Assembly (NCBI GenBank): GCA_032907525.1 | Contig: JAJJPM010000031.1 | Coordinates: forward strand, 1-64,000 | Direction: 5' to 3' | Length of the DNA stretch: 64,000 bases | Source of the DNA: JAHJQQ01 sp032907525 | GTDB lineage: Bacteria > Pseudomonadota > Gammaproteobacteria > Thiohalobacterales > Thiohalobacteraceae | Part shown: one piece after another, positions 39,735-48,972 of the stretch | How the letters are laid out: each line of letters starts with the position of its first letter | How positions within the stretch are numbered: position 1 is the stretch's first letter | Program-made: the position numbers and the translations under genes | Notes under the pieces: generated by a model | Seen by the model: only the letters and a program-made list of their open reading frames with translations | What the model was told of the DNA's origin: nothing | Databases searched by the model: none

Positions 39735-41942
39735 ATGTCCAGCCCCAAGCCCCTGTTCTCGTATCGCCCCTACTGGGCCCGACGCTTCGGCATCGCACCC
39801 GTGCTGCCGCGCAGCCGTGCCGAAATGGAGCGGCTCGGCTGGGATTCCTGCGATATCGTCCTGGTGACGGGGGATGCCTATGTGGATCACCCGAGCTTCG
39901 GCATGGCCGTCATCGGCCGGGTGCTGGAGGCGCAGGGTTTCCGCGTGGGCATCATCGACCAGCCGGACTGGACCGGTGTGGACGACTTCCGCCGGCTCGG
40001 CCGGCCGAATCTGTTCTTCGGCGTGACCGCCGGCAACATGGACTCGCTGGTCAACCGCTATACCTCCGACCGCAAAGTGCGTTCCGACGACGCATATACG
40101 CCTGACGCGGCCGGCGGCCGCCGTCCCGATCGTTCCGTCATCGTCTACGCGCAGCGTTGCCGCGAGGCATGGGCCGACGTCCCGCTGGTCATCGGCGGCA
40201 TCGAGGCCAGCCTGCGGCGCATCGCCCATTACGATTATTGGTCCGACAAGGTGCGGCGGTCGATCCTGGTGGATTCCAAGGCCGATCTGCTGGTATACGG
40301 CAACGGCGAGCGCCAGATCGTCGAGATCGCCCACCGCCTCGCCGCGGGTGAACCCGTCACGGCGCTGACGGATATCCGCGGCACGGGTTTCATGCGCCGC
40401 GGCCTTCCGGAAGGATGGGCGGAGATCGACTCGACGGAGATCGATCTGCCCGGCCCGGTGGCGCCACACCCCGATCCCTACGCGGGTGCCGAGGCATCGC
40501 CGTCATCGACCGATGGCGCGCCGACGGAAATCCCGGTCCGCTTCCAGCGGCGTCCACGGGCGGACCGCGCCCGCAGCGTCGTGCGCCTGCCCGATTTCGA
40601 GCGCGTGCGCGACGATCCGGTGCTGTACGCGCACGCTTCGCGCACCATGCACCTGGAGACCAATCCGGGCAACGCCCGCGCGCTGGCGCAGCGCCACGGC
40701 GACCGCGACGTGTGGCTGAACCCGCCGCCGGTGCCGCTCACCACGCCCGAACTCGATCGCATCTTCGAGCTGCCCTACACGCGCCAGCCGCACCCGGATT
40801 ATGCCGGCCGGCGCATTCCGGCCTATGAGATGATCCGTTTCTCGGTGAACATCATGCGCGGCTGCTTCGGCGGCTGCACCTTCTGTTCGATCACCGAGCA
40901 CGAAGGGCGGATCATCCAGAGCCGTTCGGAAGATTCCATCGTGCGCGAGATCGAGACCATCCGTGACACCGTACCGGGCTTCACCGGCGTCATCTCCGAC
41001 GTCGGCGGCCCGACCGCCAACATGTACCGCCTGGCCTGCAAGAGCCGCGAGATCGAGGCCGCCTGCCGCCGGCCGTCCTGCGTCTATCCCGGTATCTGCT
41101 CCAACATGAGCACCGACCACGCGCCTCTGATCAGCCTCTACCGCCGGGTGCGCGCATTGCCCGGCATCAAGAAGGTGCTGGTGGCGTCCGGCCTGCGCTA
41201 CGACCTGGCGGTACAGGCGCCGGATTACGTGAAGGAGCTGGTGACCCATCATGTGGGCGGCTATCTGAAGATCGCGCCCGAGCACACCGAGTCGGGTCCG
41301 CTGTCGAAGATGATGAAGCCCGGCATGGGCATCTACGACCGTTTCAAGGAATTGTTCGAGAAATATTCCCGCGAGGCCGGCAAGGAACAGTACCTGATTC
41401 CTTACTTCATCGCCGCCCACCCCGGAACAACAGACGAAGACATGCTCAATCTGGCCCTCTGGCTCAAGCGCAACGGCTTCCGCGCGGACCAGGTCCAGAA
41501 TTTCCTGCCCTCGCCGATGGCGACCGCGACGGCCATGTACCATTCGGGCCGGAATCCGCTGCGCAAGGTGACGCCCGACAGCGAGTCGGTGACGGTTCCG
41601 AAGGGATTGCGCGTGCGGCGGCTGCACAAGGCCTTCCTGCGCTACCACGACGCCAACAACTGGCCGTTGCTGCGCGAGGCACTCAAGCGCATGGGGAGGG
41701 AGGATCTGATCGGCAACGGCAAGCGCCACCTGGTGCCGACCTGGCAGCCCAAGGGGACCGGCGATGCGGCAGGCGGACGACGCTGCGCCAAGTCGCAGGC
41801 CGCCGGCAGACCATTCCGGACGCAGCATACCGGACTGCCGCACGCGCCGCAGGCACCCGCGCAGACATCCGGTGCCGCACCGGAGCGCGCTGCATGCAAG
41901 CCACGGCGCGGACGGCCTGAGCGGCCGGGGCCCAGCCGCTGA
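39735..41942 (+). CDS. YgiQ family radical SAM protein
   Basis: 735 aa, the usual YgiQ length. The radical SAM CxxxxxxC-type cluster motif is in NIMRGCFGGCTFCSITEHEG (Cys-x3-Cys-x2-Cys). Other family blocks are GDAYVDHPSFGMAVIGRVLE, RYTSDRKVRSDDAYTPDA, and HHVGGYLKIAPEHTESGPLS. YgiQ enzymes are large radical SAM proteins with no proven reaction. The C-terminal tail (after about 690) is Arg/Pro/Ala-rich and not conserved. The start ATG follows GGTAAGGAGCCGC at a distance, so a nearby GTG could be used instead. Confidence 0.93.
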   Translation: MSSPKPLFSYRPYWARRFGIAPVLPRSRAEMERLGWDSCDIVLVTGDAYVDHPSFGMAVIGRVLEAQGFRVGIIDQPDWTGVDDFRRLGRPNLFFGVTAGNMDSLVNRYTSDRKVRSDDAYTPDAAGGRRPDRSVIVYAQRCREAWADVPLVIGGIEASLRRIAHYDYWSDKVRRSILVDSKADLLVYGNGERQIVEIAHRLAAGEPVTALTDIRGTGFMRRGLPEGWAEIDSTEIDLPGPVAPHPDPYAGAEASPSSTDGAPTEIPVRFQRRPRADRARSVVRLPDFERVRDDPVLYAHASRTMHLETNPGNARALAQRHGDRDVWLNPPPVPLTTPELDRIFELPYTRQPHPDYAGRRIPAYEMIRFSVNIMRGCFGGCTFCSITEHEGRIIQSRSEDSIVREIETIRDTVPGFTGVISDVGGPTANMYRLACKSREIEAACRRPSCVYPGICSNMSTDHAPLISLYRRVRALPGIKKVLVASGLRYDLAVQAPDYVKELVTHHVGGYLKIAPEHTESGPLSKMMKPGMGIYDRFKELFEKYSREAGKEQYLIPYFIAAHPGTTDEDMLNLALWLKRNGFRADQVQNFLPSPMATATAMYHSGRNPLRKVTPDSESVTVPKGLRVRRLHKAFLRYHDANNWPLLREALKRMGREDLIGNGKRHLVPTWQPKGTGDAAGGRRCAKSQAAGRPFRTQHTGLPHAPQAPAQTSGAAPERAACKPRRGRPERPGPSR

Positions 41943-41951
41943 CCGCGCGCC

Positions 41952-42221
41952 CTACTGCTGGGTTACCGGGGCCGCATTCTCCGACAGCAGCGTGTCGATC
42001 TCCTGCTCCGCTGTCAGCCAGTCGTCCAGCGGGTCGCCGATCGAGAAACCGCGCCGTTCGGCACGCAGATAGGCGGCCTCGGCGATCATCTGGTGACGTT
42101 GTTCAGGAGAGACGCCTGTGCTGCGCGACGTCTTGGTGCGTGGTTTTCGGGGTGCGGCTGGGCGCGGAGTCTTGGCGGGGGATGATTTCGGCCGTGCAGA
42201 AGTCTTGTGAGGGGTGGCCAT
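41952..42221 (-). CDS. DUF2934 family protein
   Basis: 89 aa from ATG 42221. A lysine/proline/alanine-rich N-terminal half, similar to histone-like tails, precedes the DUF2934 motif IAEAAYLRAERRGFSIGDP then LDDWLTAEQEID. The function of DUF2934 is unknown. The frame is open 30 codons upstream without conserved sequence. It is convergent to the ygiQ-like gene. Confidence 0.8.
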   Translation of the reverse strand: MATPHKTSARPKSSPAKTPRPAAPRKPRTKTSRSTGVSPEQRHQMIAEAAYLRAERRGFSIGDPLDDWLTAEQEIDTLLSENAAPVTQQ

Positions 42222-42448
42222 GATGTATCGGCTCTCCAGCGTGATGACGCATGACGGAAAGGGAATCGGCGGACTCACACGGGGCATCCCTGCCTTGCGG
42301 CCGCCGACCATCGGTTCGCTTTCTCAGTCTAGTTGATGATTGTCGTGCCGCAACCGCGCTTCAATGGGCGTGCAAGACGGAAGATTGACGTCCGGATCGG
42401 CAATCACGCGGGATCTCCTCGACTGCCGGGTCCCGCTGCCGCGCACCG

Positions 42449-43573
42449 TCAGGCGTTCGAAACTTTCCGATGTTCGTCCGTCTCCGCTTCGGATTGCCGG
42501 CTGACGATCTCCTTTTCGTATACGCTCTGGGTTTCGAATGGCCAGCTGCGGATGCCGCCTTCCAGGGACACCACGTCGATCTGGTTCTGCGCCATGATCA
42601 GCGTCGCGACCGCGCTGCGCGCCCCACCGTGACAATAGACGATGTACTTGCGGCTCCTGTCGATCTCATGCAGGCGGTTGCGCAGCTCGTAGAGCGGGAT
42701 CAGCGTGGCGCCCGGTATGTGGTGCTCGTCGTACTCCTCGGAATAGCGCACGTCGATGAGGTCGTAGCCGGTCTCCAGCATGGTCCTGGCGACATTCGGA
42801 TGCACGGTCTTGATCAGCGGCGTGCTGATAAGCTCTTCGAAGGCTGTCTTGTCGAGCACCAGCACATGGCCATCGGATGTCATGCGCACCGTTTCGCAGC
42901 GTGTGCTGCCGGATATCAGGGCCTCGCAGCCGAAGGCGTCGCCGGCCTTGAGATCGGCGATCTTGTGGGGCTTGCTGTCGTAGACGCCGAGCTGGTACAC
43001 CTCGGCGGTGCCTTCGGTGATGATGTAATAGGCATCGCCCTGTTCGCCCTGGCGGATCACCTCCTGGCCGCGCTTCACTTCCTGGCACTTCATGCGCTTG
43101 AAGGCCAGCTCCACGGTCTCCAGCGGCAGGCGGCGGAACACCAGCGAGTTGCGGACCCGTTCCATCAGGCGATACATCTCGGCATCGGTGTCCTCCATCA
43201 TGTGGACCACTTCGTCCCAGGAGATCAGCTTGTCGAGCAGATCCCGGTCGGCATGGCAGATGATGGAATCTTCCCGGGCGACCAGGGTGCTGGTGCCGGG
43301 GGACGGCGGCAGCAGCACGGGACGCCGGCGGGTGTCCTCGGGACCGGCGATGGATTTGACCGCGCCGGAATAGATGACCTCCAGCCGGCCTTCGACCACG
43401 AACAGATAATCGTGTCCCTTGCCGCCGGTGATCTGGAAGATCTCCCCTTTGCGCATCTCGATGAAGCGGACGATGTTCACCACCTCGGAGAGGCGCTCCG
43501 GCGACAGCAGGGTGAAAGGCTGGTAATGCCGTGACAGACTGTCGAGTACGCGATCCAGTTTGACGCTCATCAT
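42449..43573 (-). CDS. Cyclic-nucleotide-binding / rhodanese fusion protein
   Basis: 374 aa. Two cyclic-nucleotide-binding-like domains (about 10-130, and 140-245: RGQEVIRQGEQGDAYYIITE) are followed by a rhodanese domain (265-360) whose active-site loop YCHGGARSA carries the catalytic Cys. The design suggests a sulfur-transfer or persulfide-sensing activity controlled by a ligand. It starts 45 bases after a persulfide dioxygenase gene on the same strand, so the two probably work on the same sulfane sulfur. There is no DNA-binding domain. Confidence 0.88.
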   Translation of the reverse strand: MMSVKLDRVLDSLSRHYQPFTLLSPERLSEVVNIVRFIEMRKGEIFQITGGKGHDYLFVVEGRLEVIYSGAVKSIAGPEDTRRRPVLLPPSPGTSTLVAREDSIICHADRDLLDKLISWDEVVHMMEDTDAEMYRLMERVRNSLVFRRLPLETVELAFKRMKCQEVKRGQEVIRQGEQGDAYYIITEGTAEVYQLGVYDSKPHKIADLKAGDAFGCEALISGSTRCETVRMTSDGHVLVLDKTAFEELISTPLIKTVHPNVARTMLETGYDLIDVRYSEEYDEHHIPGATLIPLYELRNRLHEIDRSRKYIVYCHGGARSAVATLIMAQNQIDVVSLEGGIRSWPFETQSVYEKEIVSRQSEAETDEHRKVSNA

Positions 43574-43618
43574 GACGTTCGGCCTCCTCGGGCGGCGGGT
43601 CTGATCTGCTCGGTTGTG

Positions 43619-44476
43619 TCAGAGATAATTCAAGGGGATCTTGAGGTAACCGACGCCGTTGCCTTCCGCGGCGGGCAGCGCGCCGGCGTTGATGTTCACC
43701 TGCAGACTGGGGAACAGCAGTCGCGGCGCCGACAGGGTTCTGTCGCGGGCCTCGGTCCGGCGCACGAACTCGTCTTCCGTCGTGCCGGCGGGCAGGTCGA
43801 TGTTGCTGCGCTTGGATTCGCCGATGGTGGTCCGGTAGCGCATGTCGCGGCCGTTCGGGTAGTCGTGTCCCACGTAGACCTGCGTGTCGTCGGGCAGGGT
43901 ATACAGGCGTTCGATGACCGATCTGTACAGGTCGCGGGCGCTGCCGCGCGGAAAGTCGCAACGGGCCACCCCCACGTCCGGAATGAACAGCACGTCGCCG
44001 GTGAAGACGGCGTCGCCGATCCTGTAGGTGCTGCAGGCCGGGGTGTGTCCCGGCGTGTGAATGACCTCGATGCTCAGGGTCCCGGCCTCGAGCACATCTC
44101 CGTCCCGGAGGAGCCGGTCGAACTGGCGGCCATCGGTGGGGAAATCCTGCGGCAGGTTGAATGCCCCTTTGAAGATCTCCTGCACTACGGCAATATTGCT
44201 GCCGATCGCGGCCCTCGTCCGCAGGCGCCGCTTGAGTTCGTGGACGCCGGAGAGATGATCGGCGTGGACATGGGTATCGAGGATCCAGTGGACCTTCAGC
44301 CGCCGGTCCGCCACGAATCGCTCCACTTTGTCGATGGATTCGGTGAAGGTCCGCCAGGGTGTGGTGTCGAGATCGAGAACCGGATCGATGACGACGGCGT
44401 CTCCGCTGGCTGCGTCATAGACGACATAGGTCAGGGTGAATGTACGCCCATCATCGAAAAAGGCTTCAACCTGCAT
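43619..44476 (-). CDS. Persulfide dioxygenase-like MBL-fold protein
   Basis: 285 aa from ATG 44476; the frame is open upstream but without family sequence. The metallo-beta-lactamase iron-binding motif THVHADHLSG is followed by VIHTPGHTPACSTYRIGDAVF (shortened) and YVGHDYPNGRDMRY. These match the ETHE1/Blh group, which oxidises glutathione persulfide to sulfite. It is the first gene of a unit with the cNMP-rhodanese protein. Together they point to sulfide detoxification. Confidence 0.86.
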   Translation of the reverse strand: MQVEAFFDDGRTFTLTYVVYDAASGDAVVIDPVLDLDTTPWRTFTESIDKVERFVADRRLKVHWILDTHVHADHLSGVHELKRRLRTRAAIGSNIAVVQEIFKGAFNLPQDFPTDGRQFDRLLRDGDVLEAGTLSIEVIHTPGHTPACSTYRIGDAVFTGDVLFIPDVGVARCDFPRGSARDLYRSVIERLYTLPDDTQVYVGHDYPNGRDMRYRTTIGESKRSNIDLPAGTTEDEFVRRTEARDRTLSAPRLLFPSLQVNINAGALPAAEGNGVGYLKIPLNYL

Positions 44477-44702
44477 GCGACATCCTCTTGGCCGGTGGTG
44501 CGTGGGGAGTGGCGGATCTGTCGGTGGCCTTCTTCGGGCCTTGCCTGCGGCCAGGCCCGCATTGATTTTTGTCAGGCCTGAACAGTGAGCTGTAACGGCC
44601 GCGCCCGGGCCGACTTTACCGCGCACGCGCGAGCATGCCGCCCATGCAACACGTTGCTCCGGCGGCGGGGTTTTGCCAATTTTTTCCATGAAGGAGAATG
44701 AG

Positions 44703-45902
44703 ATGCGTTTGGGTACCCCATTGTCGGACACGGCGACGCGCGTGATGCTGCTCGGCAGCGGCGAACTGGGCAAGGAGGTGATCATCGCCCTGCAACGGCT
44801 GGGTGTGGAGGTGATCGCCGTGGATCGTTATCCCGATGCGCCCGGACATCAGGTCGCCCATCGCGCCCACGCCGTCAACATGGCCGATCCCGCCGCCGTG
44901 CGTGCGCTGATCGAGCAGGAACGCCCGCATCTGGTCGTGCCGGAGATCGAGGCCATCGCCACCGAGGCCCTGGCCGAGGCCGAGGCGGCCGGCCTGACCG
45001 AGGTCATCCCTACCGCGCGCGCCGCTCAGCTGACCCTGAATCGCGAAGGGATCCGGCGACTGGCCGCCGAGGAGCTGGGGTTGCCGACCTCGCGCTACGC
45101 CTTCGCCGGGACTCTCGAAGAGCTGCGCGCGGCCGCCGATCGGGTGACAGGCTATCCCTGCATCGTCAAGCCGGTGATGTCGTCGTCGGGCAAGGGCCAG
45201 TCGAGCGCCGCGTCACCCGCCGACATCGAGGGAGCATGGGACTATGCGATGCAGGGTGGCCGGGTGCGGAGCGGCAGGGTGATCGTCGAGGAACGCATCG
45301 ATTTCGACTTCGAGATCACCCTGCTCACGGTCCGTTCCCTGGGAGAGGACGGGCAGGTGCGGACGGATTTCTGCGAGCCCATCGGCCATGTGCAGGTCAA
45401 GGGCGACTATGTCGAATCCTGGCAGCCACAGCCGATGTCCCCGACGGCGCTGGCGCGCTCGCGGGAGATCGCGGCCGCCGTCACCGGCAGCCTCGGTGGC
45501 CGCGGCATCTTCGGTGTGGAGCTGTTCGTGAAGGGGGATCAGGTCTGGTTCAGCGAGGTGAGTCCGCGGCCACACGATACCGGCATGGTTACGATGGTCA
45601 GCCAGGCCCAGAGCGAGTTCGAACTGCATGCGCGCGCCATCCTGGGGCTGCCGGTCTCCGTCGCATTGCGCCGGCCGGGCGCGAGCGCGGTGATCTATGG
45701 CCAGCTGGAGGCGGCCGGCATCGCATTTGAAGGGGTGGACGAGGCCTTGCGCGTGCCGGAGTCGGAACTGCGCCTGTTCGGCAAACCCGAATCCTTCGAG
45801 CGGCGTCGTATGGGCGTGGCGCTGGCCTGCGCGGACACGGCCGATGAGGCGCGCGTGCGCGCCAAGACGGCGGCGGCCAAGGTGCGGCCGGTCAGGGGCT
45901 GA
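44703..45902 (+). CDS. purT: Formate-dependent GAR transformylase PurT
   Basis: 399 aa. It uses formate and ATP to formylate glycinamide ribonucleotide in purine synthesis. The N-terminal MLLGSGELGKEVIIALQRLG, ATP-grasp core PCIVKPVMSSSGKGQS, and C-terminal EVSPRPHDTGMVTM are all PurT signatures. The ATG at 44703 follows AAGGAGAATGAG; an upstream in-frame ATG at 44673 is less likely. A terminator follows at 45931. Confidence 0.97.
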   Translation: MRLGTPLSDTATRVMLLGSGELGKEVIIALQRLGVEVIAVDRYPDAPGHQVAHRAHAVNMADPAAVRALIEQERPHLVVPEIEAIATEALAEAEAAGLTEVIPTARAAQLTLNREGIRRLAAEELGLPTSRYAFAGTLEELRAAADRVTGYPCIVKPVMSSSGKGQSSAASPADIEGAWDYAMQGGRVRSGRVIVEERIDFDFEITLLTVRSLGEDGQVRTDFCEPIGHVQVKGDYVESWQPQPMSPTALARSREIAAAVTGSLGGRGIFGVELFVKGDQVWFSEVSPRPHDTGMVTMVSQAQSEFELHARAILGLPVSVALRRPGASAVIYGQLEAAGIAFEGVDEALRVPESELRLFGKPESFERRRMGVALACADTADEARVRAKTAAAKVRPVRG

Positions 45903-45924
45903 TGCAGCCGCGATGCCGACCCAA

Positions 45925-45958
45925 CGAAAAACCCCGCCTTTCAGGCGGGGTTCGCGTT
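45925..45958 (+). terminator. Intrinsic terminator after purT
   Basis: GAAAAACCCCGCC-TTTCA-GGCGGGGTTCGCGTTT: an 8-bp GC stem (ACCCCGCC/GGCGGGGT, 45931-45951) with A and T flanks. It also faces the convergent gene and is probably bidirectional. Confidence 0.85.
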
Positions 45959-45974
45959 TCCGGGTGCGGTCTTT

Positions 45975-46397
45975 TCAGGTGCAGGGTGTGGCGGTCGAGC
46001 CGGATGCCGCCCAGGCAAATGAGCAGTCCAGGTGGGTGCGCACCGCGATGACGCCGTTCAGGCCGTCTTCGACCATGAGATCGACGGGGGTGCGGCGGCG
46101 GAAGTGCCGGTTGCGACGGTGCATCCACAATGGACCCATCTGCGGATTGCGGGGGAAGGTGGTGCGCAACGCGTCGGCGATGCCGATCAGGTGTTCGATG
46201 CGCTCCATCACATCCGGGGAATCCGGAAACGGCGTGTCCATCTGGTAGCGATGCATATTGCGTACGGTCGTGTCCTCGGGCAGCGCGAGGATCATGATCG
46301 CCTCCCGGGGGCCGATGCCCCAGCTCTCCAGCAGGCCTATGACGGCGCGGGTCAGGGAGATGCGGTCTTCCTGGGTGGCATTGCCGAAATCGCTCAT
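45975..46397 (-). CDS. Xre/MbcA/ParS-type antitoxin-like protein (DUF2384)
   Basis: 140 aa. The N-terminal helical region (ISLTRAVIGLLESWGIGPRE; DTTVRNMHRYQMD) looks like a Xre-type DNA-binding fold. The C-terminal WMHRRNRHFRRRTPVDLMVE and GLNGVIAVRTHLD is the MbcA/ParS toxin-binding domain. These antitoxins are usually followed by a RES-domain toxin, which is not present on either side. The tail after HLD is unusual. It may be a free-standing transcription regulator. Confidence 0.8.
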   Translation of the reverse strand: MSDFGNATQEDRISLTRAVIGLLESWGIGPREAIMILALPEDTTVRNMHRYQMDTPFPDSPDVMERIEHLIGIADALRTTFPRNPQMGPLWMHRRNRHFRRRTPVDLMVEDGLNGVIAVRTHLDCSFAWAASGSTATPCT

Positions 46398-46518
46398 GTT
46401 CCAGTCCTCGAGGTGCGGATTCGCGCACTATAGTGCCAGACTTCCGGGGATGCCAATAACCCGGCATTTTGCGGAGCTATTCCGCGTCGTCGCCCCGGAG
46501 GTGGCCACGGGAGGGGCT

Positions 46519-46812
46519 TCAGTTGTCGCTGGCGGGCTTGCTTTTCTTCAACGAGTCCAGCGGCACGACCACCGTTTTCTTGGGTTCGTCGATGAAGCGC
46601 GGCCGCATGTCCATGGATCTGCCGCGCGCCTCGACGAGCTCGCGTTCGCGGGCGGCGATCAGTGCCAGGCAATCGCGGATGCCCTGGATGGTGTTGTCCG
46701 ACAGGGGGTGGCGGAAGCCGGGCTGGGCATGGGTATCCTTGGCCACGTCCGTGAGGACCTTCTTCATCATGCGCAGGATGCGCTCTTCCTGGGAAATCTC
46801 TTCACTGGACAT
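46519..46812 (-). CDS. Conserved hypothetical protein
   Basis: 97 aa, charged and helical (EISQEERILRMMKKVLTDVAK; IRDCLALIAARERELVEARG). No membrane segment or metal motif. I do not recognise its function. It is on the same strand as the DUF2384 gene, 121 bases upstream of it. Confidence 0.65.
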   Translation of the reverse strand: MSSEEISQEERILRMMKKVLTDVAKDTHAQPGFRHPLSDNTIQGIRDCLALIAARERELVEARGRSMDMRPRFIDEPKKTVVVPLDSLKKSKPASDN

Positions 46813-46917
46813 CGCTGGGTGCCTCCGCTGCCGGACGCCCGGGGAAGTCGGCGCCGGTCCTTAGATCAGGGCCGCATTGTCGCACAGGCGGGAGCGCGGA
46901 TTCATCCGCAGAGGAAG

Positions 46918-47487
46918 TCAGTCTTCCGTATAGAAGAATCCCCAGGGACTGTCCGTGAGACCGGCCAGGGTCTCCAACAATGCGTCGTCGGGCACGGCCT
47001 CGGCCGGATGGATCCCCCAGACATCGAGGAATACACGCGCATAACCGCCGGCCTGTCGCCAATTGAGCCGCTCCAGCTCCGCGGCGGCTCCGCACCCCGG
47101 ACAGATCAGTCTGCCGCCCACCGCTGCCTCGCCGAGCAGGGCCTGCTCGACGGGCCGGCGGCACTGCCGGCAACGGGGCGGGTGATCGGCCCGTCCGCGC
47201 AGACGCGGCGTCGGCGTGGGAGCCTGCGGTTCTATATGACAGAAGCGTCCGGCGCGCGCGTGTCCGTCAGGGTCACCGGCAGGCGGATCGAGTTCCACAA
47301 CGGGCGAGCAGCCGAGAAAGATGAAGTGGTCGAGGAAGCGCGGGCCGGTCCGGAAATGCCGGCGTCCATCGAGCTCGAAGGCGGCGCCGATCAGCCCCAT
47401 CTCACCCAGGGCGGCTGGCAGCCCGGTCGGAGAATGCGGAATCGCAGAAGGCCGCAACGGGTGGAGAACGAGTTTGTAGGCACTCAT
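46918..47487 (-). CDS. Zinc-ribbon hypothetical protein
   Basis: 189 aa. Four cysteines in two CxxC pairs (PPRCRQCRRP and LICPGCGAA) predict a zinc ribbon in the middle. The C-terminal part (QAGGYARVFLDVWGIHPAEA; SPWGFFYTED) is conserved-looking. Function unknown. It is transcribed away from the DnaJ-related gene's end, in the same direction, 21 bases after it. Confidence 0.7.
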   Translation of the reverse strand: MSAYKLVLHPLRPSAIPHSPTGLPAALGEMGLIGAAFELDGRRHFRTGPRFLDHFIFLGCSPVVELDPPAGDPDGHARAGRFCHIEPQAPTPTPRLRGRADHPPRCRQCRRPVEQALLGEAAVGGRLICPGCGAAAELERLNWRQAGGYARVFLDVWGIHPAEAVPDDALLETLAGLTDSPWGFFYTED

Positions 47488-47508
47488 ATTCCGGTACGGG
47501 CAGGGCGG

Positions 47509-48093
47509 TCAGTTGCGCCGCGGGTCCAGGATCGCCATCGCGGCATTGATCGCCTGCAGGCGTGCCCGTTCGCCGCCACGGTCGGGGTGGTGGCGCATCG
47601 CGAGGCGCCGGTACTGACGCAGGATGGCGTCGTCGTCGGCGTCCGCCGGCAGTCCGAGCACGGCCAGCGCTTCACCACGGCGGTCATAGCGGCAGAAACG
47701 TGCCCAGAACCGGCCGAGCATGTGGTCGATGTCGGCGGCGCTGGTGCCGTCCAGGTTGGCCAGGTCCAGGTAATAGACGCTCAAGGGGTCCGGTCGGGCC
47801 AGCGCAGCGGGCGCCTCCGGGGTGGTCGAACGCAGGCGGATGTTCAGGGCGTGGATGTCCAGGTCGCCGCTGCGCGTCCGGTGCAACTCATCGCGCAGGC
47901 GGTACAGATGATGGAACAGCAGGAAGTGCGTCCGAAACAATGTCTGGGGGTCATCCAGGCGTTCGTTGCCGAACGTCAGCCGCCGATCGTTGCGCAGGCG
48001 CTGCAGCAGGTCGAATTCGCTCAGGCCCGCGGGGTGGAGCTGGAGGATCTCTCGCAGGATGGCGAGGAAGGCGTCGGCGTCGGCGGGCTGCAT
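47509..48093 (-). CDS. DnaJ-related protein (J domain at C-terminus)
   Basis: 194 aa from ATG 48093; the frame is open for another 131 codons upstream, with alternative starts. The N-terminal part (AFLAILREILQLHPAGLSEF; LFRTHFLLFHHLYRLRDEL) is the DNAJ-related domain. The C-terminal J domain has LPADADDDAILRQYRRLAMR and the essential HPD in RHHPDRGGE. It would stimulate a DnaK/Hsp70 ATPase. It shares a divergent control region with the next gene. Confidence 0.85.
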   Translation of the reverse strand: MQPADADAFLAILREILQLHPAGLSEFDLLQRLRNDRRLTFGNERLDDPQTLFRTHFLLFHHLYRLRDELHRTRSGDLDIHALNIRLRSTTPEAPAALARPDPLSVYYLDLANLDGTSAADIDHMLGRFWARFCRYDRRGEALAVLGLPADADDDAILRQYRRLAMRHHPDRGGERARLQAINAAMAILDPRRN

Positions 48094-48350
48094 GATCCGG
48101 GCGGTGCGGGCTTCACGGTCTCGGATGTTCAATGTATATTTCAGTAATTTCAATCGCTTGATCTTGCGGTTCGGAACGTGATCGCGGCCGCCCGATGATC
48201 GCATTAAAAGGCATGCGCGGCCTGCCGACAAGGTCCCGTGGGCGTTGTGCCGGCCGCTCCGGCGCGCACCGACCCCGCGCCGAATGCGGCAGCGGTCACA
48301 GTCGTAGTGGGACAGACTTGGATACAGTGTGGAAAACGCAGGAAACGCCC

Positions 48351-48962
48351 ATGAATTACGACGACTACCTCTATCAGGAACGCACCTGGTTCGACCAGAT
48401 CGCCGAACGCCTGACGCGCTCCTGCATGCAGTGCCTGCCGCGCAATCAGGGGCGTCTGTGGACGGGCGGCTTCGCCTTGTTCGCATCGCTGTGCGTCGCC
48501 TGGGCCGCGGGCCTGGCCTCGCACGCCGTTCTGGTTGATCTCCCGCGAAACCAGGCGGTGGCGCAGATTCTGGCGGCGCTGCTGCTGCTGGCCGCTGCTC
48601 GACACTTCCTGGCCGTCACCGGTCTGAGCGCCGCCGATGCGCAGCCACGGCACAAGCTCATCCGTCGCACCGTCCCCCGCCGCCCGGGGCCCGTCGGGCC
48701 GGCCGCGCCGGCGGTCGAAACGCATGCCGTGACGCCCTCGATACCGCCGTCGTCCCAGGATGATGCGCAGCAGTTCTTCCGTGAGGTCAGGGCAGCCGGC
48801 GTGAATGTGCGCATTGCGCGCGCTCTGTATGCGGCCGGCTTCCGCAATGCCGAACAGGTGCGGGCGGCCGACGACCGGCATCTGCTCGCCATGCCCGGCA
48901 TCGGTGCCGCCACGTTGCGCAAGTTGCGGGTGAAGTTCGGCCTGCCGCGGACCGCGGCCTGA
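48351..48962 (+). CDS. Membrane protein with C-terminal helix-hairpin-helix
   Basis: 203 aa from ATG 48351, after AGGAAACGCCC. Two hydrophobic segments at about 40-60 and 70-88 make an integral membrane hairpin. A Pro-rich linker and a C-terminal helix-hairpin-helix-like fold follow (VNVRIARALYAAGFRNAEQV; LLAMPGIGAATLRKLRVKFG). The HhH part resembles DUF4332/RecR-type DNA-binding hairpins. A DNA-tethering role at the membrane is possible but unproven. Confidence 0.65.
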   Translation: MNYDDYLYQERTWFDQIAERLTRSCMQCLPRNQGRLWTGGFALFASLCVAWAAGLASHAVLVDLPRNQAVAQILAALLLLAAARHFLAVTGLSAADAQPRHKLIRRTVPRRPGPVGPAAPAVETHAVTPSIPPSSQDDAQQFFREVRAAGVNVRIARALYAAGFRNAEQVRAADDRHLLAMPGIGAATLRKLRVKFGLPRTAA

Positions 48963-48972
48963 TCTCCGGAGT

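Noticed and set aside
46258..48147. 629-codon plus-strand open frame at 46-48 kb
   Set aside because: It is antisense to five minus-strand genes with clear domains (DUF2384, zinc ribbon, DnaJ-related); length is a GC-content effect.
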